A stretch of DNA of 64,000 bases from Pedobacter ginsengisoli. GTDB taxonomy: Bacteria; Bacteroidota; Bacteroidia; Sphingobacteriales; Sphingobacteriaceae. How positions within the stretch are numbered: position 1 is the stretch's first letter; the number at the start of each line of letters is the position of its first letter. This document shows positions 54,412-62,150 of the stretch, piece by piece. The notes below the pieces were generated by a model. It saw nothing but the letters and a program-made list of their open reading frames with translations. It was not told the DNA's origin and searched no databases. The stretch spans positions 930,001 through 994,000 of the forward strand of contig NZ_JASSYX010000003.1 of NCBI RefSeq assembly GCF_030244015.1, in the 5' to 3' direction. The translations under genes were made by a program, and so were the position numbers.

Positions 54412-54530
54412 TGATATCCTCTTTTTTCTTTAATTCTTATACAAAAGTAACGTTTATTCTTATTTATTTCATGCGTCGGGCATTAGTTTTTAATTACTGC
54501 ATATTTTGCTCAAATAAATCAGACAACGCA

Positions 54531-55766
54531 TTATTCAAATTCTGATTTTAAAATGCTCATCACTTCCTTGATGGTCTCTTCTTCCAGATCTGTACGTTTT
54601 ACCAGCTCATCTACCGAAAGGGCAAGCACACTCTTAGCGGTATCACAACCGATAGCTTTCAGTTCATCGATGATCCAGCTATCGATTTCATCCGAGAATT
54701 CCTCGATATCCACATCCTCATCTTCCTCTCCGGCTTCACGGTATACATCAATCTCATATCCGGTCAGTTTACCTGCAAGTTTGATGTTGTGTCCGCCACG
54801 TCCTATCGCCAGAGAGACCTGGTCCGGTTTTAAATAAACCGAAGCATGCTTGGTCTCATCATCCAGTTTAATGGAAGTGATCTTTGCAGGGCTCAAAGCC
54901 CTTGTAATATATAGCGAGATGTTATTGGTAAAGTTAATTACGTCAATATTCTCATTTTTAAGTTCTCTCACAATACCATGGATACGTGAACCTTTCATAC
55001 CCACACAGGCACCTACAGGATCAATCCTGTCATCATAAGATTCAACAGCAACTTTAGCCCTTTCTCCCGGTTCACGAACAATTTTCTTGATCGTGATGAG
55101 TCCATCAAAAATCTCAGGAACCTCAATTTCAAACAAACGTTGCAGAAATTCAGGGGCAATCCTTGAAATGATGATCTTTGGAGTAGCATTTACCATATCT
55201 ACTTTCAAAATCACCGCACGGACAGTATCGCCTTTTTTGAAATAATCGGCTGGGATCTGTTCAGTTTTAGGCATCATCAGCTCATTACCTTCATCATCCA
55301 GCACCAAAGTTTCTTTTTTCCAAACCTGGTAAACCTCACCGGTCACAATCTCACCAACCCTGTCTTTGTATTTTTTAAAGATCTCATCTTTTTCAAGTTC
55401 CAGAACTTTAGACACCAGTGTCTGGCGGGCAGCTAAAATAGCCCTTCTTCCGAAACTTTCCAAAGTGATTTGCTCAATGTAATCGTCACCGACTTCCATA
55501 TCCGGATCCAGCTGTTTCACTTCGGCAAGCTCAATTTCCAGATCATCATCCTCAGAAAATCCGTCCTCCATCACTTTCCTGGTCCTCCAGATCTCCAAAT
55601 CCCCGTTATCCGGATTCACGATCACGTCACAATTCTCGTCAGTTCCGTATTTTTTCCGCAGCATACTGCGAAATACCTCTTCCAGCACACTAATCACTGT
55701 AGGGCGGTCGATGTTCTTGAAGTCTTTAAACTCCTGAAATGAATCGATTAAATTAATATTGCTCAT
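54531..55766 (-). CDS. nusA: Transcription termination/antitermination factor NusA
   Basis: 411 residues: N-terminal RNA-polymerase-binding domain (about 1-130), S1 domain (about 135-205, GEIVTGEVYQVW and KGDTVRAVILKVD), two KH domains with VGACVGMKGSRIHGI and SLAIGRGGHNIKLA, and a short acidic tail with a single helix-hairpin element. It binds elongating polymerase and nascent RNA. It sits 4 bp after rimP and 119 bp before infB. Confidence 0.97.
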   Translation of the reverse strand: MSNINLIDSFQEFKDFKNIDRPTVISVLEEVFRSMLRKKYGTDENCDVIVNPDNGDLEIWRTRKVMEDGFSEDDDLEIELAEVKQLDPDMEVGDDYIEQITLESFGRRAILAARQTLVSKVLELEKDEIFKKYKDRVGEIVTGEVYQVWKKETLVLDDEGNELMMPKTEQIPADYFKKGDTVRAVILKVDMVNATPKIIISRIAPEFLQRLFEIEVPEIFDGLITIKKIVREPGERAKVAVESYDDRIDPVGACVGMKGSRIHGIVRELKNENIDVINFTNNISLYITRALSPAKITSIKLDDETKHASVYLKPDQVSLAIGRGGHNIKLAGKLTGYEIDVYREAGEEDEDVDIEEFSDEIDSWIIDELKAIGCDTAKSVLALSVDELVKRTDLEEETIKEVMSILKSEFE

Positions 55767-55770
55767 TTTT

Positions 55771-56235
55771 TTATTTAAATGAAATTAAAACCTTTGTTTC
55801 TGTTATATTATTGAAGTCGATATTGGCTTCAACCAATTCCGCCTTTTTACCTTTTTCTTTTACTTTAGCTTCTATTGTGATGCCACTTTCGGTTACATTC
55901 AGCAATTTACCTTCTTTCACCTCCCCGCCTTCGACCTTAACGCTTACTTCCCGTCCAATATTTTTATCATACTGCCTTTTCAGCTTGAGCGGTTCCCCGA
56001 TCCCCGGTGACGACACTTCCAGGTTATACGCTTTTTCCAGCACATTTTCTTCTTCCAGATGAAAGCCTACATGTCTGCTGATGGCGGCACAATCCTGAAT
56101 ATTGATTCCCTCATCACCGTCAACATGAATAATGAGCTTGTTGTTTGGCAGCATCTTTATATCAACCAAAAACAGCTCAGGTCTGTCTGCGATTTTCTCT
56201 TCAACCAGTTCTTTTACTCTTTTTTCTACCTGCAT
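55771..56235 (-). CDS. rimP: Ribosome maturation factor RimP
   Basis: 154 residues from the ATG at 56235 (MQVEKRVKELVEEKI); a TTG two codons upstream is also open. The RimP motif LEVSSPGIGEPLK and the opening LFLVDIKMLPNNKL are present. It assists 30S subunit assembly. It leads the operon; the leader carries a hairpin with a U-rich tail and a -7 element at 56298-56305. Confidence 0.96.
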   Translation of the reverse strand: MQVEKRVKELVEEKIADRPELFLVDIKMLPNNKLIIHVDGDEGINIQDCAAISRHVGFHLEEENVLEKAYNLEVSSPGIGEPLKLKRQYDKNIGREVSVKVEGGEVKEGKLLNVTESGITIEAKVKEKGKKAELVEANIDFNNITETKVLISFK

Positions 56236-56259
56236 AACCAATTAGCCAATAATAGAAAA

Positions 56260-56279
56260 GAGGGGACACCTGCCCCCTC
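56260..56279 (-). promoter_or_regulatory. Leader hairpin with U-rich tail before rimP
   Basis: Minus-strand RNA GAGGGG, 8-nt loop, CCCCUC, then UUUUCU, ending about 24 nt before the rimP ATG. It has the form of a short intrinsic terminator or attenuator in the leader of the operon that encodes NusA. Confidence 0.5.
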
Positions 56280-56297
56280 CTTATTCCATTAATCTTG

Positions 56298-56305
56298 CAA
56301 AGATA
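56298..56305 (-). promoter_or_regulatory. -7 element of the rimP-nusA-infB operon
   Basis: TATCTTTG on the minus strand matches TAnnTTTG; predicted start near 56293 gives a leader of about 58 nt. No TTG at the ideal -33 spacing; the region is T-rich there. Confidence 0.5.
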
Positions 56306-56490
56306 GGAATTATTTTTAAAAATTAAAAATGCGATAATAATCCCTTTAATAGTCAGCTGGAATTCTGGTCCGGCTCCCTGATTAATCGTTAATTCTATCC
56401 AGCCTTTGGACAACTTTCCAAAAGGCAGCATAATAGCTCACATTAAATATATAGAAACTTAACAAAGAATCCATATTTTTCAGGCAAAAC

Positions 56491-56534
56491 GTGGACTATA
56501 GGTGGACTATACGTGGACTATAGGTGGGCTATTA
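56491..56534. repeat. Four-copy 11-bp tandem repeat
   Basis: Unit GTGGACTATAG/C: copies at 56491-56501, 56502-56512, 56513-56523 and a diverged fourth at 56524-56534 (GTGGGCTATTA). The eleventh base alternates G, C, G. The spacing is about one helical turn. It lies about 190 bp upstream of the rimP -7 element and just beyond the 3' end of a lipoprotein gene. Confidence 0.9.
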
Positions 56535-56557
56535 TACAACAGTGTCTTACCCTTGTC

Positions 56558-56992
56558 TTACTTTGAAAGCAACTTTTGCACAGGCTTTAATTTTATGCTT
56601 ACGCTGTTTGTCAGGATTCGTTTGGTATCAACAAAACTGGTGTTGAGGTGCGTGATCACTAAATAATCACGACCCCTTACAAATGAAGTATCCGGATAGA
56701 AAACAATGGTACTGTCGGTTAGTTTTAGGTGGCCCTGGACAGGCATTTCTTTCAAACTGGTATCTCTTTCAGAAGGCGTTTGCAAAACAGAGATCAATTC
56801 GTTGAGTACTGAGTCCGGATATCGTGCATTTTTAAGCTGGGTCAGGCCCGCCTGATCAATACCCCTGAATACAACCGCTGTACTATCGGGCGAAAAATCG
56901 ATGCTGAGCGTCTTCTGCTCATCAGAAGAACAGCCGGTAAAAAACAACGGAAAGAAGATAAGGATGAAAATGGTCAGGTTGCGCTCAATCAT
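56558..56992 (-). CDS. Hypothetical lipoprotein
   Basis: 144 residues from the ATG at 56992, which begins a lipoprotein signal (MIERNLTIFILIFFPLFFTGC) with lipobox FTGC; ten more in-frame residues upstream are unlikely. The mature part looks beta-rich, with DFSPDSTAVVFRGID and GHLKLTDSTIVFYPDTSF. No family recognised. It lies downstream of the acyl-CoA dehydrogenase terminator. Confidence 0.75.
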   Translation of the reverse strand: MIERNLTIFILIFFPLFFTGCSSDEQKTLSIDFSPDSTAVVFRGIDQAGLTQLKNARYPDSVLNELISVLQTPSERDTSLKEMPVQGHLKLTDSTIVFYPDTSFVRGRDYLVITHLNTSFVDTKRILTNSVSIKLKPVQKLLSK

Positions 56993-57053
56993 GAAAACTA
57001 AATTAAGCATTAGGTACGACAAAATCCAAGAAGCCGGGCAAGGCCCTGAAACA

Positions 57054-57087
57054 AAAGCGGATGTCCCGTTTCCGGGACATCCGCTTT
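57054..57087 (-). terminator. Terminator after acyl-CoA dehydrogenase gene
   Basis: Perfect 15-bp stem AAAGCGGATGTCCCG (57054-57068) / CGGGACATCCGCTTT (57073-57087) with loop TTTC. Confidence 0.93.
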
Positions 57088-57124
57088 CCTATAATTGTAT
57101 ATTTCCTGATGATTTAATGAGGTA

Positions 57125-58264
57125 TTACCTGATGATCTCCCTGGAAATCACTAATTTTTGAATTTCAGAGGTCCCTTCATAGATTTGGGTGATCTTGGCA
57201 TCACGCATCAAACGTTCTACGTGGTATTCTTTTACAAAACCATAGCCTCCATGGATCTGAACTGCCTCTATGGTTACATCCATAGCGACTTTAGAAGCAT
57301 AGAGCTTGGCCATTGAGCCGGCCAGCGTATAGGGAAGGCCCTGATCCTTGAGCCATGCGGCTTTGTAAACCAGCAGGCGTGCGGCCTCAATCTGTGTGGC
57401 CATGTCTGCCAGTTTAAAGGCTATTGCCTGGTGCTCCGCTATTGGCTTGCCAAAAGATTTACGTTCTTTGGCATAAGCCAGCGCAAGCTCGTAGGCACCT
57501 GCAGCTATGCCTAGTGCCTGAGCAGCTATGCCTATGCGGCCGCCTTCCAGCGTTTTCATGGCAAACTTAAATCCAAAGCCCTCTTCACCGATCCTGTTTT
57601 CCTTTGGCACTTTAACATCGTTGAACATCAGTGAGTGTGTATCCGAACCCCTGATGCCCATTTTATTTTCCTTAGGGCCAATGCTGAAGCCTTCCATGCC
57701 CTTTTCCACGATAAAGGCATTGATCCCTTTATGCCTCAAAGACTTGTCTGTCTGCGCTATGACCAAATAGGTGGATGCTGTACCGCCGTTGGTGATCCAG
57801 TTTTTAGTGCCATTTAACAGGTAATGGTCTCCTTTGTCTTCAGCGGTGGTTTGTTGTGAGGTCGCATCTGATCCGGCCTCTGGTTCAGAAAGACAAAATG
57901 CGCCGATCTTTTCACCAGCTGCCAAAGGCTTTAAATATTTCTCTTTTTGAAATTCGGAGCCGTAGGCTTCCAGGCCAAAGCATACTAATGAGTTGTTGAC
58001 CGATACCACCACTGAGGCTGAGGCGTCTATTTTGGACAGCTCCTCCATGACCAGCACATAAGAAATGGCATCCATGCCACTGCCATTGTACTTTTCTGAT
58101 ACCATCATTCCCAGAAAGCCGAGCTCCCCCAGTTTCTTTACCTGTTCGGCAGGAAATTTTTGGTGCTCATCTCTTTCAATGACCCCGGGTTTCAGCTCAC
58201 TCTGTGCAAAATCACGGGCGGCCTGGCGGATCATCGATTGTTCTTCACTTAATTGAAATAGCAT
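57125..58264 (-). CDS. Acyl-CoA dehydrogenase (short/branched-chain type)
   Basis: 379 residues, full length. FAD-binding and signature motifs FCLSEPEAGSDA and QIHGGYGFVKEYHVERLMRD are present, and the catalytic Glu lies in the QIYEGTSEIQ motif near the C-terminus, as in short-chain and butyryl-CoA dehydrogenases. It catalyses alpha,beta-dehydrogenation in fatty-acid or amino-acid breakdown with electron-transfer flavoprotein. A -7 element TAAATTTG (58293-58300) lies 28 nt upstream. Confidence 0.95.
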   Translation of the reverse strand: MLFQLSEEQSMIRQAARDFAQSELKPGVIERDEHQKFPAEQVKKLGELGFLGMMVSEKYNGSGMDAISYVLVMEELSKIDASASVVVSVNNSLVCFGLEAYGSEFQKEKYLKPLAAGEKIGAFCLSEPEAGSDATSQQTTAEDKGDHYLLNGTKNWITNGGTASTYLVIAQTDKSLRHKGINAFIVEKGMEGFSIGPKENKMGIRGSDTHSLMFNDVKVPKENRIGEEGFGFKFAMKTLEGGRIGIAAQALGIAAGAYELALAYAKERKSFGKPIAEHQAIAFKLADMATQIEAARLLVYKAAWLKDQGLPYTLAGSMAKLYASKVAMDVTIEAVQIHGGYGFVKEYHVERLMRDAKITQIYEGTSEIQKLVISREIIR

Positions 58265-58292
58265 AATAATATTATAAAATAATAAGTTATGC

Positions 58293-58300
58293 CAAATTTA
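58293..58300 (-). promoter_or_regulatory. -7 element of the acyl-CoA dehydrogenase gene
   Basis: TAAATTTG on the minus strand, an exact TAnnTTTG match, 28 nt before the ATG; -33 not evident. Confidence 0.45.
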
Positions 58301-58360
58301 TATAATTCTCAATCAGAAATACTATGCTGCCATAGTATTTTTTCTATGCAGCATGATTCC

Positions 58361-58711
58361 CTATTTCAGCAAGTGGTTGTTGTCATCAGGAAATACGAGT
58401 ATAGGATGGTATTTTTTGGCTTCCTCAACCGGCAATGAGCCATAGGACATGATGATCAGAATGTCGCCAACCTGGACTTTACGTGCGGTAGCGCCGTTTA
58501 GACAAATGGTACCCGAACCCCGTGCCCCTTTTATCACATAGGTTTCAAAACGCTCGCCGTTATTGTTGTTTACGATCTGTACCTTTTCGTTTGCGATGAT
58601 CTGGGCCGCATCCATCAGATCTTCATCTATAGTGATACTGCCAACATAATTCAGTTCTGCCTGTGTTACTTTAACACGGTGGATCTTCGATTTTAATATC
58701 TCGATAATCAT
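58361..58711 (-). CDS. panD: Aspartate 1-decarboxylase (pyruvoyl enzyme)
   Basis: 116 residues. The self-cleavage site Gly24-Ser25 in YVGSIT yields the pyruvoyl group; [12 protein letters not shown] and the [13 protein letters not shown] region are conserved. It makes beta-alanine from aspartate for pantothenate. It follows panC by 45 bp but also has its own TAACTTTG element 4 nt before the ATG, so it may be transcribed both ways. Confidence 0.96.
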   Translation of the reverse strand: MIIEILKSKIHRVKVTQAELNYVGSITIDEDLMDAAQIIANEKVQIVNNNNGERFETYVIKGARGSGTICLNGATARKVQVGDILIIMSYGSLPVEEAKKYHPILVFPDDNNHLLK

Positions 58712-58715
58712 GCTG

Positions 58716-58723
58716 CAAAGTTA
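58716..58723 (-). promoter_or_regulatory. -7 element 4 nt before panD ATG
   Basis: TAACTTTG on the minus strand matches TAnnTTTG and ends 4 nt before the panD ATG, inside the panC-panD gap. Confidence 0.5.
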
Positions 58724-58756
58724 GTTAATTTTGTGAATGAAATGGTCTTCTGATCT

Positions 58757-59596
58757 TCAGCTGAGGATCATATTATCAATAAGCCTGGTCTGTCCTACCC
58801 TGGCGGCCACCAGCGCAACGATATTGGACTCTCCTTTGTCAAGGACCGGCATCAGGGTTGCTCCGTCAGCAATTGTAAAGTAATCGAGTTCTACACCCGG
58901 GGTGGATTGTATCATTGCCCGGGCTTCCTGCAACAGTTCGGGTATGTTCAAGCTGGCAAAATGATCTCTTACGTAATAGAGGGCCTTACTTAAAACGAGT
59001 GCATCCTGCCTGTCTTCCGCACTTAAATGGATATTTCTTGAACTCATGGCCAGCCCGTCTTCTTCTCTGATGATCGGACAGGTAATGATCCGGACAGGCA
59101 TGCTGAAATAGTTCACCATTTTTTGGATCATCAGGACTTGCTGAAAGTCTTTCTGACCAAAAAAGGCAAGATCGGGTGTTACTGCATCAAACAGCTTCTT
59201 TACGATCTGGGTTACTCCCTGGTAATGTCCTTTGCGAAATTCCCCTTCCAGCAGGAATTCTGCGGGGCCCAGGTCTATGTGCCAGTTTTCCGGTTTGGGA
59301 TACATCTCCTTCACCGGGGGCATAAAGACCAGATCGCATCCTGATGTCCTGAGCATATCCAGGTCGTGTTCGAGCGGACGGGGGTATTTTTCCAGGTCTT
59401 TTGGATCGGTAAACTGGGTGGGGTTAACAAAAATGCTACAAACCACAAAATCTGCCTGCTGTTTTGCAAGGTCAATGAGCGACAGGTGACCCTTGTGCAG
59501 GGCACCCATTGTCGGCACTAAAGCAATTTTCTGTTTGGCCAATTTAATTGGGCCAAGCAACGACCTTAACGCCGTAATCGTGTTTACAACTTCCAA
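58757..59596 (-). CDS. panC: Pantothenate synthetase
   Basis: 279 residues from a TTG start. PTMGALHKGHLSLI with the HxGH ATP-binding motif (H34, H37), FVNPTQF, FGQKDFQQVLMI and EEDGLAMSSRN are all intact. It joins pantoate and beta-alanine using ATP. Together with panD it supplies the last steps of vitamin B5 synthesis. It is divergent from the GT5-like gene. Confidence 0.97.
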   Translation of the reverse strand: MEVVNTITALRSLLGPIKLAKQKIALVPTMGALHKGHLSLIDLAKQQADFVVCSIFVNPTQFTDPKDLEKYPRPLEHDLDMLRTSGCDLVFMPPVKEMYPKPENWHIDLGPAEFLLEGEFRKGHYQGVTQIVKKLFDAVTPDLAFFGQKDFQQVLMIQKMVNYFSMPVRIITCPIIREEDGLAMSSRNIHLSAEDRQDALVLSKALYYVRDHFASLNIPELLQEARAMIQSTPGVELDYFTIADGATLMPVLDKGESNIVALVAARVGQTRLIDNMILS

Positions 59597-59668
59597 ACCT
59601 GCTTATAAAATTTTAGGGGGCAAAGTTGGTTATTTATCCATTCCCAACAAAACATCTTGCGTATTATA

Positions 59669-59699
59669 TTGATAAATGTTATTATTTTGCTTACCTTTG
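59669..59699 (+). promoter_or_regulatory. Consensus Bacteroidota promoter of the GT5-like/DUF4270 operon
   Basis: TTG (59669-59671), 20 nt, TACCTTTG (59692-59699). Predicted start near 59705 gives a leader of about 40 nt. Confidence 0.78.
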
Positions 59700-59743
59700 C
59701 CCCTTGATAATCTTTTCTTTAACATAAATTTTTATTTACGAAT

Positions 59744-60574
59744 ATGGAGATGGCAAAAACGAAGCTACTGATTGTTACACACGAGATGTCGCCTTTCCTT
59801 GAACTCACAAAGATTTCTGAAATTACCCGCCAGTTACCTCAGGCCATGCAGGATAAAGGATTTGAGATCCGCATCTTAATGCCAAGGTTCGGGAATATCA
59901 ATGAAAGAAGGAACAGGTTGCATGAAGTGATACGCCTGTCGGGCATGAACATCATCATCGATGACAACGACAACCCGCTGATCATCAAAGTTGCTTCTAT
60001 CCCAGCTGCACGCATGCAGGTCTATTTCCTGGACAACGAAGATTATTTCCAACGTAAGTATGTATTCAGAGATAAAGAGAACAAATTTTATGCGGACAAT
60101 GATGAGCGTACCATTTTCTTTTGTAAAGGAGCGCTTGAGACCGTTAAAAAATTAGGCTGGTCTCCTGACATCGTACATTGCCATGGCTGGATGACTGCTC
60201 TTGTTCCTGCCTATATCAAAACTACTTATAAGAACGACCCTACGTTTAAAAATTCAAAGGTTGTTTATTCAGTATATGAGGAATGTTTTTCTGAAAGCCT
60301 GAACACTGATCTGTACAAAAAAGCGGTGATGAATGCCATGACCGCGGAAGACACAAAAGTGTTTGAAAAAGCAAACTGCAGTGCCTTGCATATCGGAGCG
60401 GTCAGCTACTCGGACGCAGTGGTTTTGGCCGATGAAAAGATTGATGCTGATGTGTTAAAATTTGTTAAAGATTCCAATAAGCCAACTTTAGCTTTTAATT
60501 TAACCGAAAATTTCGACAATTTCTATGCTTTATATGAAGAGATTTCGAATGAAGAATTGGTTACAATAGCATAA
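59744..60574 (+). CDS. Orphan N-terminal domain of a glycogen/starch synthase-like (GT5) protein
   Basis: 276 residues. It resembles only the N-terminal GT5 (GlgA) domain: LIVTHEMSPFLELTKISEI, IRILMPRFGNINERR, DIVHCHGWMTALVPAYIKTTY. The usual GlgA KxGGL donor-binding motif is replaced (ELTKISE), and the whole C-terminal catalytic domain with the donor site is absent, so it is unlikely to be an active glycogen synthase. An ATG two codons in (MAKTKLL) is an equally good start. It probably forms an operon with the DUF4270 gene 16 bp downstream. Confidence 0.8.
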   Translation: MEMAKTKLLIVTHEMSPFLELTKISEITRQLPQAMQDKGFEIRILMPRFGNINERRNRLHEVIRLSGMNIIIDDNDNPLIIKVASIPAARMQVYFLDNEDYFQRKYVFRDKENKFYADNDERTIFFCKGALETVKKLGWSPDIVHCHGWMTALVPAYIKTTYKNDPTFKNSKVVYSVYEECFSESLNTDLYKKAVMNAMTAEDTKVFEKANCSALHIGAVSYSDAVVLADEKIDADVLKFVKDSNKPTLAFNLTENFDNFYALYEEISNEELVTIA

Positions 60575-60590
60575 ACTCAGGTATTTAAAT

Positions 60591-62069
60591 ATGAAATTTA
60601 TAAAACAAGACTTATTGACCCTGTTAATAGGTCTTTTTCTTTTTTCCGCGTGCAAAAGCACGAACTCCGTTGGTATTGATCCGGATCCTGATTATGCGAT
60701 AGCAGGGGACCTGAAGGTTCTTCCGCTGAGTTCGGTCACAGTTGGGGAGGAAGCAACTACCACCACCAGTCTGGGTGTGTACCCGCTTGGATTTATAAAG
60801 GCTGACCCGGTTTTCGGAAGTACAGAAGCAAGTATTGTGATGACGGTTTCGCTTCCAAGTTTAGACTATAGCTTTGGAAATGGCGCGATTGTAGATTCAG
60901 CAATACTCGTATTGCCTTATGCCAGCACCGTAGATTCATCAAAGATAACCCGTGTTTACGGGGATACGGCAACTTCTGTATATAAATTTAAGGTAGAGCA
61001 GCTGGATCAGGACCTTTCTGTCCAGAAATCGTTTTTGAGCAATAAAGAATGGGCTGCAACAGAATATGCCGGTTCCATTAAAGGCAAGCTCAGACCAAAC
61101 ACCAGGACTTCCATCACCGATATCGTACCAGGCAAGGCCGATACAAGCAGGCTGCTTCCTGTCCCTATGCTCAGGATCCCACTGGATTCTACTTTTATAC
61201 AAAACCACATTGTCAATCTTGATTCGGCGACAAAGTCGAAACTCTCAAAGTTTAACGCGGCTTTTAAAGGCTTGAAAATAAGTGTGGACAAAGCGGAGAG
61301 CTCTGGTACAGGCGGTATCGCTTTCTTTGATTTCTCGTCAACTGATGAAACCACAAGGCCGAAAATAGAAATCTATTATAAAAAATTTCAGTCCAACTCC
61401 CAGATACAAAGAGATACCGCATTTGTATCCTTTCCTATAGCCCCGGTGTCAGGGCCTGTGGCCGCAACTGTCAGACATGATTATACAGGAACTCCAGTTC
61501 AGACGCAGATTGACGTTCCTAATCCGGCAACCCCCTACAAGGTTACTTATCTGCAGGGTGTCGGTGGATTAAAAAATAAGATTTCCTTTACGGACCTTAA
61601 AAAATTCGTGGATGAGACTAAGGCCGGGAATCCCAATACAAGGATTGTGATCAACAAGGCTGAACTTGTGCTGAACGTAAGCAGCGGAACAGATGTTGCG
61701 CCTTATATACCGGCAGAAAGACTGACGCTTTACAGGCTCGATATAGCCGGCCAGCGTGTAAACCTCACTGATAATATCGAAGGTGTGGGAAATTCACGTA
61801 ATCCAAGATATGCGGGTTCTCCGGCAGCTTTTGGCGGTTTCTATGACAAAAAGAATAAACGTTATACTTTTACGCTAACAGCCTATCTCCAGGAACTGAT
61901 AGATGGTACTACGCAGGACTATGGCACTTTTATCGGGTCAAGTTCACTCACACAGTTTGACATCAATTCTTCTATTCGTTCGGGCGCAAGAACTGTTCTT
62001 TCGACAAAAGACGCAGACGCTGGTGACAAACCACTGAAGCTTAACATCTATTATACAAAGACCAATTAA
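60591..62069 (+). CDS. DUF4270 lipoprotein
   Basis: 492 residues with lipobox FSAC around residue 20 (MKFIKQDLLTLLIGLFLFSA). The mature protein is beta-rich with the DUF4270 pattern GIDPDPDYAIAGDL at the start and PKIEIYYK and KLNIYYTK repeats marking two similar halves. It is a cell-envelope lipoprotein of unknown function, typical of Bacteroidota and, from memory, often next to this GT5-like gene and glmS. Confidence 0.85.
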   Translation: MKFIKQDLLTLLIGLFLFSACKSTNSVGIDPDPDYAIAGDLKVLPLSSVTVGEEATTTTSLGVYPLGFIKADPVFGSTEASIVMTVSLPSLDYSFGNGAIVDSAILVLPYASTVDSSKITRVYGDTATSVYKFKVEQLDQDLSVQKSFLSNKEWAATEYAGSIKGKLRPNTRTSITDIVPGKADTSRLLPVPMLRIPLDSTFIQNHIVNLDSATKSKLSKFNAAFKGLKISVDKAESSGTGGIAFFDFSSTDETTRPKIEIYYKKFQSNSQIQRDTAFVSFPIAPVSGPVAATVRHDYTGTPVQTQIDVPNPATPYKVTYLQGVGGLKNKISFTDLKKFVDETKAGNPNTRIVINKAELVLNVSSGTDVAPYIPAERLTLYRLDIAGQRVNLTDNIEGVGNSRNPRYAGSPAAFGGFYDKKNKRYTFTLTAYLQELIDGTTQDYGTFIGSSSLTQFDINSSIRSGARTVLSTKDADAGDKPLKLNIYYTKTN

Positions 62070-62093
62070 TTTATTAACAAAGCATATTTCATT

Positions 62094-62133
62094 AAATTCT
62101 CCGGGAATCGTTATTTTCGGGGAATTTTTTTTT
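62094..62133 (+). terminator. Terminator after DUF4270 gene
   Basis: AAATTCTCCG (62094-62103) pairs with CGGGGAATTT (62118-62127) with one G-U pair, followed by a T run to 62133. Confidence 0.78.
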
Positions 62134-62150
62134 AAAAACCTTACGAGCAT

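Larger units (their letters stand above)
56236..56557. other. Regulatory region upstream of rimP-nusA-infB
   Basis: 322 bp between rimP and the lipoprotein gene. From rimP outward: a leader hairpin (56260-56279), a -7 element (56298-56305), about 185 bp of AT-rich sequence with no coding gene I can support, and a four-copy 11-bp direct repeat (56491-56534). Confidence 0.6.

Noticed and set aside
56201..56431. 76-codon minus-strand frame upstream of rimP
   Set aside because: It overlaps the rimP start and spans the predicted promoter and leader hairpin; no recognisable protein features.
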